Shown here: positions 1-10,697 of the stretch, piece after piece
How positions within the stretch are numbered: the first letter of the stretch is position 1
Layout: the number at the start of each line of letters is the position of its first letter
Assembly: GCA_905612245.1 (NCBI GenBank)
Contig: CAJQRL010000057.1
Coordinates: 1-44,314 of the forward strand
Reading direction: 5' to 3'
Length of the DNA stretch: 44,314 nucleotides
DNA from: an uncultured Nitrosomonadaceae bacterium
Lineage (GTDB): Bacteria; Pseudomonadota; Gammaproteobacteria; Burkholderiales; Nitrosomonadaceae
Notes under the pieces: generated by a model
The model's input: only the letters and a program-made list of their open reading frames with translations
The model's database searches: none
What the model was told of the DNA's origin: nothing
Translations under genes and position numbers: made by a program

Positions 1-1
1 C

Positions 2-433
<432 letters not shown>

Positions 434-469
434 AATTATAAATTGTATTCCCTGCAATAATAAATCACT

Positions 470-2848
470 ATGAAATTTCCTGAGAGCTGGCTTCGTACTT
501 TAGTGAATCCGCCAATTTCCAGCAGCGAACTAGCACATTCTCTTACGATGGCTGGCTTGGAAGTTGAAGCTATGGAGTCTGCAGCGCCAGACTTTAATAA
601 GGTGGTGGTAGCTGAAATATTGTCAGTAAATAAACACCCTAATGCTGATCGGTTAAATATCTGTCAGGTAAGTGTAGATAAATCTATAAATAAAGAGCCC
701 CTGCAAATTGTCTGTGGAGCTGGCAACGTTAGTGTTGGAGCCAAAGTGCCATGTGCGTTGATTGGTGCGCGCCTTCCTAATATGGTCATTAAACGGGCTA
801 AAGTACGTGGAGTAGAGTCATTTGGCATGCTATGTTCAGCTAACGAATTAGGAATAGCTGAAGAGACTGAAGGTTTGTTGTTGCTTCCTAAGGATGCTCC
901 AACCGGTGAAGATTTTCGCAATTATTATGACCTTGACGACAAAATCTTTACACTAAACTTAACTCCTAACCGCGCTGACTGTTTGGGAATTTTAGGTATA
1001 GCGCGAGAAGTGGCAGCAATTTCTTCTGAAAAACTTATCCTGCCTGAAATCAATCTGGTTAAAAATAGAAATAGTGACACCTTGACAGTTTGTATAGATG
1101 AACCGGATGCATGCCCGTTGTATTGTGGCAGAGTAATCCGAGACATCGATTTGGGAGCATCGACCCCAACTTGGGTGCTCCGTCGTCTAGAGCGAAGCGG
1201 AATTCGTCCGATCAATGCAGTAGTAGATGTAACTAATTATGTAATGTTGGAAATTGGCCAGCCTTTACATGCCTTTGATTTGGCAAAAATTACTGATAAA
1301 TTATCCGGAATTATTCACGTGCGCTATGCTAATTCTGGTGAAAAGCTACAACTATTAAATGGTGAAGAAATATTACTGCAGCCTGATATGTTGCTTATTT
1401 CTGATGAAATTAAACCCATAGCATTAGCCGGAATTATGGGTGGAAACGAAAGTAAGGTCGAGCTTGGTGCTACTGACCTGTTTCTTGAAAGCGCATTCTT
1501 TATACCAAAAGTAATAGCAGGAAAGCATATTCAGCTTGGGATTAGTTCTGACTCTGCGCACCGCTTCGAACGTGGCGTAGATTTTGGAGCCACACGTATC
1601 GCCATGGAAAGGGCTACAGGATTAATAATTGATATCTGTGGTGGCTATCCCGGTCCAATTACTGAAACAAAGGGGGAGCTGCCAAAACGTAAATCTATTA
1701 TCTTGCGTGAAGAAAGAGTGCAACGCATATTGGGGATCAAGCTTGAGCTATCTGAGATAACCGAGATACTAGAACGATTACAATTTGATTTTTCAGTTAA
1801 AAATAAAACATTTGATGTAACGCCTCCAACATATCGTTTTGACTTGGCTATTGAGGAAGACTTGATTGAAGAAATCGCACGAATTTATGGCTACCATAAT
1901 ATTCCTGCTGGCTTGCCAAATGTAAATGTAAATATACTACCTTATGCTGAAGCAGTAAAAACCCCGATGGAGTTACGAAAAATTTGTGTGACACGTGATT
2001 ACCAGGAAGTAACTAATTATGCATTTGTAGATGTGGAATGGGAGAGAAATTATTCAAATAACTCTTCTCCAGTAATGCTAAAGAACCCTATTTCTAGCCA
2101 GTTAAACGCAATGCGTAGCAACTTAGTTGGGGGGCTCATTTCTAACCTGAAATTTAACCTTAATCGTAAACAAACCAGAGTGCGAATATTTGAAGTTGGT
2201 TCTTGTTTCTTAAAGAAACAAGGCTGTTATGCGCAATCTGAAAAATTAGGGGGGTTATGCTATGGGGGAATCGTAGCGGAGCAATGGGGCTCTCCTGAAC
2301 GTAATACAGACTTTTATGATGTAAAGTCTGATATTGAGGCATTGTTCTGGCCGGAGATCATAAATTTTGAAATAGCAGCCCATCCTGCGCTACATCCTGG
2401 GAAATCATCACAAATTCTCATAGGAAAAAAAATAGCGGGGTGGATAGGAGAGCTTCATCCTAAATTACAACAAGAATCAGCTCTACCAAAGCCTGTTATC
2501 TTATTTGAACTTGATCTGGATGTCTTAACTCAGCGGACTTTACCAAAATCAGGAAAAATTCCAAAATACCCATCCGTACGACGTGATATTGCTGTGATAG
2601 TAGCAGATAATATTAGTGTTAGCTCTCTACTCCAGAGTATGAATGCCCTTAATTCTCCTATAATTGTAGAAATCGCCCTGTTTGATATTTATCGTGGGAA
2701 TGGAGTTGATAATGGTAAAAAAAGTCTTGCATTCCGCGTGTTATTACAAGATACTAAAAAAACTTTAACTGATGAGGAAGCAGATTCAGTTACAAAGAAA
2801 TTAATTAAGATTCTAGAGAATACATTTGAGGCAAAACTCCGTAATTAA
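470..2848 (+). CDS. pheT: Phenylalanyl-tRNA synthetase beta subunit
   Basis: This is the 792-residue beta subunit of PheRS, about the normal length of near 800. In order it has an EMAP-type tRNA-binding domain at about residues 40-150 (VVVAEILSVNKHPNADRLNI), a B3/B4 editing domain at about 210-370, a B5 domain near 400-470 (ILREERVQRILGI), the catalytic-like core beginning DLIEEIARIYGYHNIP, and a C-terminal FDX-ACB anticodon-binding domain at about 700-790 (YPSVRRDIAVIV). It pairs with the alpha subunit, binds tRNA-Phe and removes mischarged tyrosine. The ATG at 470 gives the standard start MKFPESWLRTLV. No clear Shine-Dalgarno sequence precedes it, so coupling to pheS is plausible. It is intact. 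Confidence 0.98.
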   Translation: MKFPESWLRTLVNPPISSSELAHSLTMAGLEVEAMESAAPDFNKVVVAEILSVNKHPNADRLNICQVSVDKSINKEPLQIVCGAGNVSVGAKVPCALIGARLPNMVIKRAKVRGVESFGMLCSANELGIAEETEGLLLLPKDAPTGEDFRNYYDLDDKIFTLNLTPNRADCLGILGIAREVAAISSEKLILPEINLVKNRNSDTLTVCIDEPDACPLYCGRVIRDIDLGASTPTWVLRRLERSGIRPINAVVDVTNYVMLEIGQPLHAFDLAKITDKLSGIIHVRYANSGEKLQLLNGEEILLQPDMLLISDEIKPIALAGIMGGNESKVELGATDLFLESAFFIPKVIAGKHIQLGISSDSAHRFERGVDFGATRIAMERATGLIIDICGGYPGPITETKGELPKRKSIILREERVQRILGIKLELSEITEILERLQFDFSVKNKTFDVTPPTYRFDLAIEEDLIEEIARIYGYHNIPAGLPNVNVNILPYAEAVKTPMELRKICVTRDYQEVTNYAFVDVEWERNYSNNSSPVMLKNPISSQLNAMRSNLVGGLISNLKFNLNRKQTRVRIFEVGSCFLKKQGCYAQSEKLGGLCYGGIVAEQWGSPERNTDFYDVKSDIEALFWPEIINFEIAAHPALHPGKSSQILIGKKIAGWIGELHPKLQQESALPKPVILFELDLDVLTQRTLPKSGKIPKYPSVRRDIAVIVADNISVSSLLQSMNALNSPIIVEIALFDIYRGNGVDNGKKSLAFRVLLQDTKKTLTDEEADSVTKKLIKILENTFEAKLRN

Positions 2849-2887
2849 ATATAAGCACTAAAGATTAGTTCAAGAATTAATTAGTAA

Positions 2888-2899
2888 GGGGGGGGAAGG
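2888..2899 (+). promoter_or_regulatory. ihfA ribosome binding site built on a G8 homopolymer
   Basis: Eight consecutive G residues (2888-2895) followed by AAGG lie one base before the ihfA ATG. AAGG(G) at the start of the run sits at a suitable Shine-Dalgarno distance. The second AAGG at 2896-2899 is too close to the ATG to act alone. The run decides the effective spacing of the site. Confidence 0.6.
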
Positions 2900-2900
2900 C

Positions 2901-3206
2901 ATGACCTTAACAAAGGCTGAATTAGCAGATTTATTATTTGAAAAAGTTGGTTTAAACAAGCGCGAAGCCAAAAATATGGTCGACTCCTTTTATGAAGAGG
3001 TTCGTGCCGCATTACAAAGTGGTGATGGCGTAAAATTATCAGGATTTGGAAATTTTCAGTTGCGTGAAAAGCCTCAGCGCCCTGGTCGTAATCCAAAAAC
3101 CGGAGAAGAGGTTCAAATAACAGCACGACGCGTGGTAACTTTTCACGCCAGTCAAAAACTGAAGGCAATGGTGGAAAAAACTCAGAATGGGAAACATATT
3201 ACCTAG
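2901..3206 (+). CDS. ihfA: Integration host factor alpha subunit
   Basis: This 101-residue protein is the alpha subunit of IHF, a heterodimeric nucleoid protein that bends DNA sharply at specific sites and supports transcription, replication and recombination. The HU/IHF fold spans the whole protein: helical dimer core ([27 protein letters not shown]), the [15 protein letters not shown] segment, and the beta-arm with the intercalating proline context GRNPKTGE, ending in FHASQKLK. The position directly after pheT is the classical location of ihfA, which separates it from ihfB and HU. The start ATG at 2901 has a very G-rich ribosome binding site. The last 20 bases overlap the next gene in another frame. 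Confidence 0.97.
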   Translation: MTLTKAELADLLFEKVGLNKREAKNMVDSFYEEVRAALQSGDGVKLSGFGNFQLREKPQRPGRNPKTGEEVQITARRVVTFHASQKLKAMVEKTQNGKHIT

Positions 3207-3576
3207 TAGTGCTTTGCCGCCTATTCCGGAAAAACGTTATTTCAACATAGGTGAAGTCGGTGAGTTATGTAGTGTCAAGCCGCACGTGCTACGTTATTGG
3301 GAACAAGAATTCTCACAATTAAGTTCCATTAAACGGCGTGGTAACCGTCGATACTATCAGCACCATGAAGTATTATTAATTCGTCATATTCGAGAATTAC
3401 TCTACGAACAAGGCTTTACCATTAATGGTGCGCGTGGACGACTAGAGCAGAAAAATCTCTTTGAGCCAACATCTAACTCAACAAGTCATTCCTCTGTCTC
3501 CGAGAATCTTACTAAAGTTGATTTAACAATTTTACAAGGCGAGATTGAAAGTGTTGTATCTTTTCTTAGGTCATGA
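3187..3576 (+). CDS. MerR-family transcriptional regulator
   Basis: This is a 129-residue MerR-type regulator. The winged helix-turn-helix is at about residues 16-85 ([27 protein letters not shown], then [27 protein letters not shown]). The short C-terminal tail (about 40 residues) has no visible metal-binding cysteines, so it is not a CueR or MerR metal sensor. Small MerR-like proteins of this kind follow ihfA in many beta- and gammaproteobacteria, and their ligand is generally unknown. The ATG at 3187 overlaps ihfA by 20 bases and has no evident ribosome binding site, which suggests translational coupling. The family call is firm; the target genes cannot be told from sequence. Confidence 0.9.
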   Translation: MGNILPSSALPPIPEKRYFNIGEVGELCSVKPHVLRYWEQEFSQLSSIKRRGNRRYYQHHEVLLIRHIRELLYEQGFTINGARGRLEQKNLFEPTSNSTSHSSVSENLTKVDLTILQGEIESVVSFLRS

Positions 3577-3587
3577 ATAGTGTTCCT

Positions 3588-3605
3588 GTCTCTGTAAAAA
3601 GAGAC
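3588..3605 (+). other. Small hairpin after the merR-like gene
   Basis: GTCTCT and AGAGAC form a 6-bp perfect stem around a 6-base loop, 11 bases after the merR stop. No T-run follows, so it is a weak terminator or 3' stabilising structure at best. Confidence 0.3.
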
Positions 3606-3640
3606 GCTAAAATCGATTTCTAAATATCTTGGCTTATTGC

Positions 3641-3646
3641 TATAAT
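3641..3646 (+). promoter_or_regulatory. -10 box of the tRNA-Pro promoter
   Basis: There is a consensus TATAAT ten bases upstream of the tRNA. The best -35 at 17-bp spacing is the poor TTCTAA (3618-3623). The position fits transcription starting at or just before the tRNA 5' end. Confidence 0.55.
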
Positions 3647-3655
3647 CCGCAATCT

Positions 3656-3732
<77 letters not shown>

Positions 3733-3838
3733 TTTAAGTGGTTTATTAATCAATTGTTATATATAAATTAAGTTTGGAATTAGTTGAACTGCTTAATTCG
3801 TTTTCTAAATAATTTAAAAATAAATTGGCCTTTTGCAA

Positions 3839-4579
3839 ATGCGCATATTGCTCAGTAACGACGACGGGTATTTAGCGCCAGGTTTGGCAAAGCTAGCTGA
3901 GAAACTATCTTCTATTGCAGATATAGTGGTAGTTGCACCAGAGCGTGACCGTAGCGGTGCGAGTAATTCCCTCACACTAGATCGCCCCCTTAGTTTGCAT
4001 AAATCTCACAATGGTTATTACTATGTAAACGGTACGCCAACAGACTGCGTGCACCTAGCAGTTACTGGCATGCTAGATACACTACCTGATATGGTCATTT
4101 CAGGTATAAACGATGGTGCCAATATGGGCGACGATACCATTTACTCGGGAACGGTAGCCGCTGCTACCGAAGGCTTTCTATTAGGAATACCTTCCCTTGC
4201 CATATCTCTCGCAAATGTTTCGGATAAAAATTTCTCTACTGCGGCACTTGTTGCAGTAGATATTGTGCAACGATTCAAAAAAAATAATTTTCATGAGCCA
4301 GTACTGCTTAATATAAATGTGCCAGATATTCCATATAATGATCTGCAAGGAATGGAAGTTACACGGCTTGGGAGGAGACATAAAGCTGAGCCAGTAGTCA
4401 AATCAGAGAATCCACGTGGTGAAACAGTATACTGGGTAGGTGCTGCGGGTGCAGTTCAGGATGCAAGTGAAAATACAGATTTTCATGCAATTCAACAAAA
4501 TCGGGTATCACTAACGCCATTACAAATTGATCTGACTCAATATGCACAGCTAGAAAAGGTTAAGCAGTGGTTAAAATAA
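3839..4579 (+). CDS. surE: 5'/3'-nucleotidase SurE
   Basis: SurE is a metal-dependent nucleoside monophosphate phosphatase (5'- and 3'-nucleotidase, also exopolyphosphatase) of stationary-phase survival. The protein opens with the hallmark RILLSNDDG, whose two aspartates bind the divalent metal. It also has SGASNSLT (metal-binding serine), [14 protein letters not shown], and [22 protein letters not shown]. The track starts at a TTG (3833); the ATG at 3839 gives the family-typical [10 protein letters not shown] and 246 residues, so I prefer it. No good Shine-Dalgarno sequence is seen. pcm and nlpD follow on the same strand, the conserved surE-pcm-nlpD block. Confidence 0.96.
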   Translation: MRILLSNDDGYLAPGLAKLAEKLSSIADIVVVAPERDRSGASNSLTLDRPLSLHKSHNGYYYVNGTPTDCVHLAVTGMLDTLPDMVISGINDGANMGDDTIYSGTVAAATEGFLLGIPSLAISLANVSDKNFSTAALVAVDIVQRFKKNNFHEPVLLNINVPDIPYNDLQGMEVTRLGRRHKAEPVVKSENPRGETVYWVGAAGAVQDASENTDFHAIQQNRVSLTPLQIDLTQYAQLEKVKQWLK

Positions 4580-4638
4580 GATATATAGATGGGAAATGTT
4601 TGGTACTTTGAAGTTAAACATCTAAAGAGAAACTGAGT

Positions 4639-5301
4639 TTGAGTTTATATCATTCTGGCATTGGCATGACTTCTCAGCGTACACGTGCGCGAATGATTGA
4701 CCGTTTACGAGTTCAAAATATAGAGGATGAGGTGGTTCTGGCAGCAATGAACTCCGCTCCCCGTCATTTATTTGTCGAGGAAGCTCTCGCAAGCCGTGCT
4801 TACGATGATGTCGCTCTCCCCATTAATTTTGGACAAACCATCTCAAGTCCATTTATTGTAGCGCGAATGAGTGAGTTATTACATGCAGGTCCAACCCTTG
4901 GAAAAGTTCTTGAAATTGGCACAGGCTGTGGTTACCAGACAACCATCTTGGCTCAACTTGCATGTGAGGTTTATTCAATTGAACGTATTGGTCCCTTATT
5001 GAGTCGAACCCGCTCTCGTTTAAGAGAGTTCCGTCTTAATAATGTACGATTGAAGCATGCAGATGGACTCCAGGGCTTGCCAGAGGTTGGGCCATTTGAT
5101 GGCATTATTATGACAGCCGCAACTACGCATGTTCCTTCTGCATTGCTGGCGCAATTAGCAATCGGTGGTAGAATGGTTTATCCAAAAGGTAGCCAAAAAC
5201 AGTACTTGTGTGTAATCGAACGTAACTTACAGGGTTATATAGAAGCTATTCTGGACGAGGTAAGATTTGTACCAATACTTCCTGGTATCGTAAAAAATTA
5301 A
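4639..5301 (+). CDS. pcm: Protein-L-isoaspartate O-methyltransferase
   Basis: This is a SAM-dependent repair enzyme that methylates L-isoaspartyl residues in damaged proteins. The SAM-binding motif is [12 protein letters not shown] at about residue 94. The substrate-side motif [18 protein letters not shown] and the post motif [11 protein letters not shown] are typical of PCMT. The chosen start is TTG at 4639, giving 220 residues. It has AAAGAGA about 9 bases upstream and includes the [10 protein letters not shown] segment usual in this branch. An ATG at 4666 would cut that segment off. It lies between surE and nlpD, as in many proteobacteria. Confidence 0.95.
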   Translation: MSLYHSGIGMTSQRTRARMIDRLRVQNIEDEVVLAAMNSAPRHLFVEEALASRAYDDVALPINFGQTISSPFIVARMSELLHAGPTLGKVLEIGTGCGYQTTILAQLACEVYSIERIGPLLSRTRSRLREFRLNNVRLKHADGLQGLPEVGPFDGIIMTAATTHVPSALLAQLAIGGRMVYPKGSQKQYLCVIERNLQGYIEAILDEVRFVPILPGIVKN

Positions 5302-5326
5302 ACTATGTCTTCAAGAGAAGGTGTGA

Positions 5327-6316
5327 ATGAAGAAAGGTGAGATGAGGCCGGCTAATCAAGCATTATTTTCTACAAAGGTTGTTAAATGCTACAAGCGATC
5401 CCTTTGTGATAGGAAGTTTGTATTCAATCTTATATTACTTCCGTCTATTATCTGTCTTCTACTTTCGGGATGCATATCAACTCGACACTCTTCATCAGGC
5501 AAAAATACGCCGCAGACAGCTGGCCATTCTAAAGAAAGTAGTCAAAAGCATACGGTGCAAAAGGGCGATACTCTGTATAGTATCGCGCAAATCTATGATA
5601 TAGATTACAAGAATTTAGCAGAATGGAATAATCTAGAAAACCCTGGCGCTATAAATATAGGCCAACAGCTTAGGCTGTCCTCGCCTAATATAATGGTTAA
5701 ACCAGCTATATTTGCACTTCCTGATCCAGAGCCATCACCAACATTACAGCAACCCATTTCGGAATCTACTTCTGCTGCTACTCTATTGAAAACAGAGCCT
5801 AAGGCATTTAAGCTTCCATATTCGAAAGAAGCTATAGCAAGGTTAAGGGTGCCTGAGGAAGCGCTTCCGTCGGCCGTTAAGAATTTAAAGAATGAAGAAC
5901 CTACTGAATTAAATGTCGTTGCTCGTGATAAGGGTGGCATTAAATGGATTTGGCCCACGAAAGGGAGAGTGTCAAGCCATTTCTTAAAAAGCACCAAAGG
6001 TATGGATATCTCAGGCAAGACAGGACAACCTGTTCTGGCCTCAGCCGCAGGCAAAGTAGTTTACAGTGGAACTGGATTGCGGGGCTACGGCAAACTCATT
6101 ATTATAAAACATAATAATGCATACCTTAGTGCGTATGCACATAACAATAAGCTCCTAGCAAAGGAGGGACAAACAGTTTCTAGGGGGCAGATAATTGCAG
6201 AGATGGGAAAAACTGACAGCAAGCTAGTAAGGCTACACTTTGAAATCCGAAAGAATGGAAAGCCAGTAGACCCACTTAAATATTTGCCGAGAATATCGTC
6301 AGAAACGGCACCTTAA
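5327..6316 (+). CDS. nlpD: NlpD-like lipoprotein: LysM plus degenerate M23 domain
   Basis: This is an envelope lipoprotein that, in relatives, activates an AmiC-type amidase for daughter-cell separation. A hydrophobic stretch ending in the lipobox LLSGC (Cys near residue 49) is preceded by an unusually long, basic N-terminus of about 33 residues. LysM is at about 70-115 (HTVQKGDTLYSIAQIYD). A low-complexity linker follows, then the M23/LytM domain at about 205-325. The zinc site is degenerate: KGMDISG stands where active enzymes have HxxxD, and LHFEIR where they have HxH, so it should not be a hydrolase itself. AGAAGGTG supports ATG 5327; ATG 5342 also has an upstream GAAAGG. It is 329 residues and intact. 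Confidence 0.94.
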   Translation: MKKGEMRPANQALFSTKVVKCYKRSLCDRKFVFNLILLPSIICLLLSGCISTRHSSSGKNTPQTAGHSKESSQKHTVQKGDTLYSIAQIYDIDYKNLAEWNNLENPGAINIGQQLRLSSPNIMVKPAIFALPDPEPSPTLQQPISESTSAATLLKTEPKAFKLPYSKEAIARLRVPEEALPSAVKNLKNEEPTELNVVARDKGGIKWIWPTKGRVSSHFLKSTKGMDISGKTGQPVLASAAGKVVYSGTGLRGYGKLIIIKHNNAYLSAYAHNNKLLAKEGQTVSRGQIIAEMGKTDSKLVRLHFEIRKNGKPVDPLKYLPRISSETAP

Positions 6317-6339
6317 TTAACTAGCTTATTTCGCAACCA

Positions 6340-6753
6340 ATGTCTTCTATACCAAATTCCCCTGCATATACTGAGAAAGAGATCGATCAGTTAGTTCGTT
6401 CTTTTTATGAAAAGGCCCGAAAAGATCCGTCATTAGGTCCGATCTTTGAAGCTCACGTTACTAACTGGGAAGAACATTTTGTACAAATGACTGATTTCTG
6501 GTCGGGTAATTTGCTAGGCACCAACCGTTTTTATGGGGCGCCAATGCCCAAGCACTTAGCTGTGCCAAACCTTCGTCCTGAGCTGTTTGAGCAATGGTTG
6601 AAGCTTTTTAAGCAAACAACGCAAGAGCTTGACAATGAATCTTTTCAACTACATGTAAATCTACTTGCTTATCGTATCGCAAGTAGATTATGGGCGGCAT
6701 ATCAAATGCAGCATTACCCTGATAAGCCTTTATTAGAGCTGAAAGCCCCATAA
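6340..6753 (+). CDS. Group III truncated hemoglobin
   Basis: This is a 137-residue haem protein of the truncated globin group III (COG2346-like, as in Campylobacter Ctb). The expected residues can be placed by motif: the B9-B10 Phe-Tyr in SFYEKARKDPSLGPIF, a distal E7 histidine in NWEEHFVQMTDFWS, the proximal F8 histidine in MPKHLAVPN, and the G8 tryptophan in EQWLKLF. Such proteins bind O2 and NO and are usually assigned to NO or oxygen chemistry; the physiological role here is inference. It starts 23 bases after nlpD, so it may share that transcript, and is followed by sodB. No Shine-Dalgarno sequence is evident before the ATG. Confidence 0.9.
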   Translation: MSSIPNSPAYTEKEIDQLVRSFYEKARKDPSLGPIFEAHVTNWEEHFVQMTDFWSGNLLGTNRFYGAPMPKHLAVPNLRPELFEQWLKLFKQTTQELDNESFQLHVNLLAYRIASRLWAAYQMQHYPDKPLLELKAP

Positions 6754-6862
6754 CTTTCTCGGTTCTTTGTTCATTTAGTAGTATCCTACCTAAGAGACTT
6801 AGCTGTAATATTCAGTTTGAGAAAAATATAAGTAGATTTGTCAAAATATAGGAGTCAGAATA

Positions 6863-7465
6863 ATGAGTAACACGCCACATACATTGCCGCCCCTTCCCTA
6901 CGCAGAAAATGCCCTAGATCCAGTTATTTCGGCGCGTACGGTAGGCATCCACTATGGCAAACATCATAAAACTTATGTTAATAACCTGAATAATCTGATA
7001 GCTGATACAGAATTAGCCGATTTGTCATTACAAGAGATCATAACTAAGACAGCTGGCCAAGCTAGTAAAGCGGGAATTTTCAACAATTCCGCCCAAATTT
7101 GGAATCATACTTTTTACTGGAATAGCTTATCTCAGAAGGGCGGCGGGGAGCCTCCTTTAATTTTGAAGCAAAAGATTGAGAGTTCTTTTGGTGACTTAGA
7201 CTCATGTAAGAAAGAATTAGCTACTGCAGCAATGACTCAGTTTGGAAGTGGTTGGGCATGGCTTGTAATGAACGGCGACAAACTTGAGGTTGCTAAAACT
7301 GCTAATGCAGAGTCACCCTTGTCTATGGGGGTAAAACCACTTCTTGTTATTGATGTATGGGAGCATGCTTACTATCTTGATTATGAAAATCGTAGAATTG
7401 AATATGTTAATGCTGTAATTGAGAAATTAATCAACTGGGGTTTTGCTGAAGATAATCTAGGATAA
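6863..7465 (+). CDS. sodB: Superoxide dismutase, iron type
   Basis: This cytoplasmic enzyme converts superoxide to O2 and H2O2. It has 200 residues. The metal ligands are seen in GIHYGKHHKTYVNNL (His), SAQIWNHTFYW (His), and DVWEHAYYLDY (Asp and His). The Gln in the AQIWNH context together with Ala in KTANAESP points to the Fe form rather than the Mn form. AGGAG sits 8 bases before the ATG, one of the best ribosome binding sites in the window. tyrS starts 6 bases after the stop, so the two are probably cotranscribed. The placement next to a globin makes a small reactive oxygen/nitrogen group. Confidence 0.97.
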   Translation: MSNTPHTLPPLPYAENALDPVISARTVGIHYGKHHKTYVNNLNNLIADTELADLSLQEIITKTAGQASKAGIFNNSAQIWNHTFYWNSLSQKGGGEPPLILKQKIESSFGDLDSCKKELATAAMTQFGSGWAWLVMNGDKLEVAKTANAESPLSMGVKPLLVIDVWEHAYYLDYENRRIEYVNAVIEKLINWGFAEDNLG

Positions 7466-7471
7466 TCAACT

Positions 7472-8674
7472 GTGCCCAAAGATATAGAAGAGCAGCTAGA
7501 GATTATCAGGCGAGGCTGTGACGAGCTCCTAGTTGAAAAAGAACTCAAGAAAAAGCTATCAACAGGTATTCCGCTAAGAATTAAAGCTGGTTTTGACCCA
7601 ACTGCTCCAGATTTGCACTTGGGTCATACGGTTCTGCTTAATAAGATGCGCCAGCTGCAGGATATGGGTCACCATATTCAATTCTTAATTGGTGACTTCA
7701 CGGGCATGATAGGTGACCCTAGTGGGAAGAATACTACCCGTCCTCCCTTAACAGAGGAACAAGTCGCAGAGAATGCAAAAACTTATACAGACCAAGTATT
7801 TAAAATACTGAGGTCTGATCAAACTGAAGTTGCGTTTAATTCAAAATGGATGAGCCAAGTAAATGCGGCTGATCTAATCAAAATAGCCTCAACTCATACT
7901 GTAGCTCGCATGTTAGAACGAGATGATTTTGGTAAAAGGTACCGAAACAACCAGCCTATTTCTATTCATGAGTTTTTGTATCCACTGATTCAAGCTTATG
8001 ATTCAGTCATGCTTAAGGCAGATATAGAATTAGGAGGTACCGATCAGAAGTTTAATTTGTTAGTGGGACGTGAATTACAAAAACATTTTAATCAGCCCCC
8101 TCAATGTATTCTTACTATGCCTCTATTAGTGGGGCTTGATGGCGTGAATAAAATGTCCAAATCGTTAAATAATTATATCGGCATAGATGAGGCGGCTGAG
8201 GAAATCTTCGGTAAAATAATGTCAATTTCTGATGAATTGATGTGGCAATATTTAGAGTTACTATCTTTTGAATCATTAATTACTATCCGACAATGGAAAA
8301 AGGAAATAGAGCAAGGTCGTAATCCGCGGGATATAAAAATAATATTTGCTAAGGAAATAGTGACGCGTTTTCACAGCAAACAAGATGCAGAAAAAGCAGT
8401 AACTGATTTTGAGGCACGCTTCAAACATGGCGCAATACCAGAAAATATTCCGCTAATAAAATTACAAAGTGAAGATGATGGGTTGGGTATAACAAAAATC
8501 CTTAAGCAATCTGGCCTCACAGCAAGTACATCAGAAGCTCTTCGCATGATCGAGCAGAAAGGGGTGAAATTAAATGGGGAAAAAATAAGTGACAAAAACC
8601 TAAAATTAAAGCTAGGAACAACTTCGGTAATTCAGGTAGGGAAACGAAAATTTGCTAAGGTAACAATCCTTTAA
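7472..8674 (+). CDS. tyrS: Tyrosyl-tRNA synthetase
   Basis: This is a class I aminoacyl-tRNA synthetase that charges tRNA-Tyr. The nucleotide-binding motif is present as HLGH ([17 protein letters not shown]) and the KMSKS loop as NKMSKSLNN near residue 230. A C-terminal S4 RNA-binding domain (about 335-398, [16 protein letters not shown]) completes the 400-residue protein, the usual length of the shorter TyrRS type. The start is GTG at 7472 with AGGATAA nine bases upstream, 6 bases after sodB. The last codons and the stop belong to a 21-base segment that is repeated, with two changes, 29 bases further on. Confidence 0.97.
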   Translation: MPKDIEEQLEIIRRGCDELLVEKELKKKLSTGIPLRIKAGFDPTAPDLHLGHTVLLNKMRQLQDMGHHIQFLIGDFTGMIGDPSGKNTTRPPLTEEQVAENAKTYTDQVFKILRSDQTEVAFNSKWMSQVNAADLIKIASTHTVARMLERDDFGKRYRNNQPISIHEFLYPLIQAYDSVMLKADIELGGTDQKFNLLVGRELQKHFNQPPQCILTMPLLVGLDGVNKMSKSLNNYIGIDEAAEEIFGKIMSISDELMWQYLELLSFESLITIRQWKKEIEQGRNPRDIKIIFAKEIVTRFHSKQDAEKAVTDFEARFKHGAIPENIPLIKLQSEDDGLGITKILKQSGLTASTSEALRMIEQKGVKLNGEKISDKNLKLKLGTTSVIQVGKRKFAKVTIL

Positions 8675-8709
8675 CATTCAGATTTAAAGTAACAATCCAT
8701 TAACATCCA
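8660..8709 (+). repeat. Imperfect tandem duplication over the tyrS stop
   Basis: The 21-mers at 8660-8680 and 8689-8709 (both GTAACAATCC...TTAACAT.CA) match at 19 of 21 positions, offset by 29 bases. The first copy contains the tyrS stop codon. Confidence 0.75.
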
Positions 8710-8739
8710 ATATATATATGTAGTATTAGAAGAAATATC

Positions 8740-8768
8740 TTGATATACGGTTTCGGTGTCTATATAAT
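8740..8768 (+). promoter_or_regulatory. rRNA operon promoter
   Basis: TTGATA (8740-8745) and a perfect TATAAT (8763-8768) are separated by 17 bp, a near-consensus sigma-70 promoter about 190 bases before 16S. This is the best promoter match in the window. It is preceded by an AT-rich stretch (TATATATATG) that could serve as an UP-like element. Transcription would begin near 8775. Confidence 0.8.
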
Positions 8769-8806
8769 TCACGGCTTCTCTGCCAATAAGGTTTATTGGT
8801 CAGACC

Positions 8807-8822
8807 AGTTCTTTAAAAATTT
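8807..8822 (+). promoter_or_regulatory. boxA-like antitermination element, rRNA leader
   Basis: AGTTCTTTAAAAATTT resembles the boxA element of betaproteobacterial rRNA leaders, where NusB/NusE nucleate the antitermination complex. A second near-identical copy lies before 23S at 10926-10941. Confidence 0.65.
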
Positions 8823-8848
8823 ACAGCCGATAGGTGTGGGTACTTTGC
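8822..8848 (+). other. 16S precursor processing stem, left arm
   Basis: TACAGCCGATAGGT... pairs with 10509-10536 across the whole 16S gene: about 27 pairs with three G-U wobbles and one single-base bulge. This is the expected RNase III substrate that releases pre-16S. Confidence 0.75.
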
Positions 8849-8957
8849 TAGGGCGTCAAAAAATCTATCTTTCGAGGTAGGTTCGAGACAACTGAAAAAA
8901 AGAAGTACTCGCACGATGTAACAAGGTAACAAGTCAAGCGAGAGTTTTAACATTATT

Positions 8958-10494
<1,537 letters not shown>

Positions 10495-10508
10495 AAGAGA
10501 AAAACCCA

Positions 10509-10536
10509 GTAAAGTATCCACAACCTATCGGTTGTA
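10509..10536 (+). other. 16S precursor processing stem, right arm
   Basis: GTAAAGTATCCACAACCTATCGG... is the partner of 8822-8848. Together they bracket 16S in one long imperfect helix for RNase III cleavage. Confidence 0.75.
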
Positions 10537-10554
10537 TAAGAAGCAGGGGCTAGG

Positions 10555-10598
10555 TGACAATTGCTGAATACTTAAAACTAAATATTCAGCAATTGTCA
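10555..10598 (+). repeat. 16-bp perfect inverted repeat between 16S and tRNA-Ile
   Basis: TGACAATTGCTGAATA (10555-10570) and its exact complement TATTCAGCAATTGTCA (10583-10598) flank a 12-base A-rich loop. The structure is strong and lies 15 bases before tRNA-Ile. No T-run follows. A processing site or spacer fold is possible; the role is not known from the sequence. Confidence 0.8.
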
Positions 10599-10613
10599 TG
10601 GACCCTTAAATTA

Positions 10614-10690
<77 letters not shown>

Positions 10691-10697
10691 ACATAGC

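Noticed and set aside
3187-3576. MerR-like gene as the copper regulator CueR for copA
   Set aside because: It lacks the cysteine-containing metal loop and is 12 kb from copA next to ihfA, as in many genomes without copper genes.
5605-6054. 149-aa minus-strand ORF over nlpD
   Set aside because: It is a shadow of the nlpD linker and M23 region; no domain is seen.
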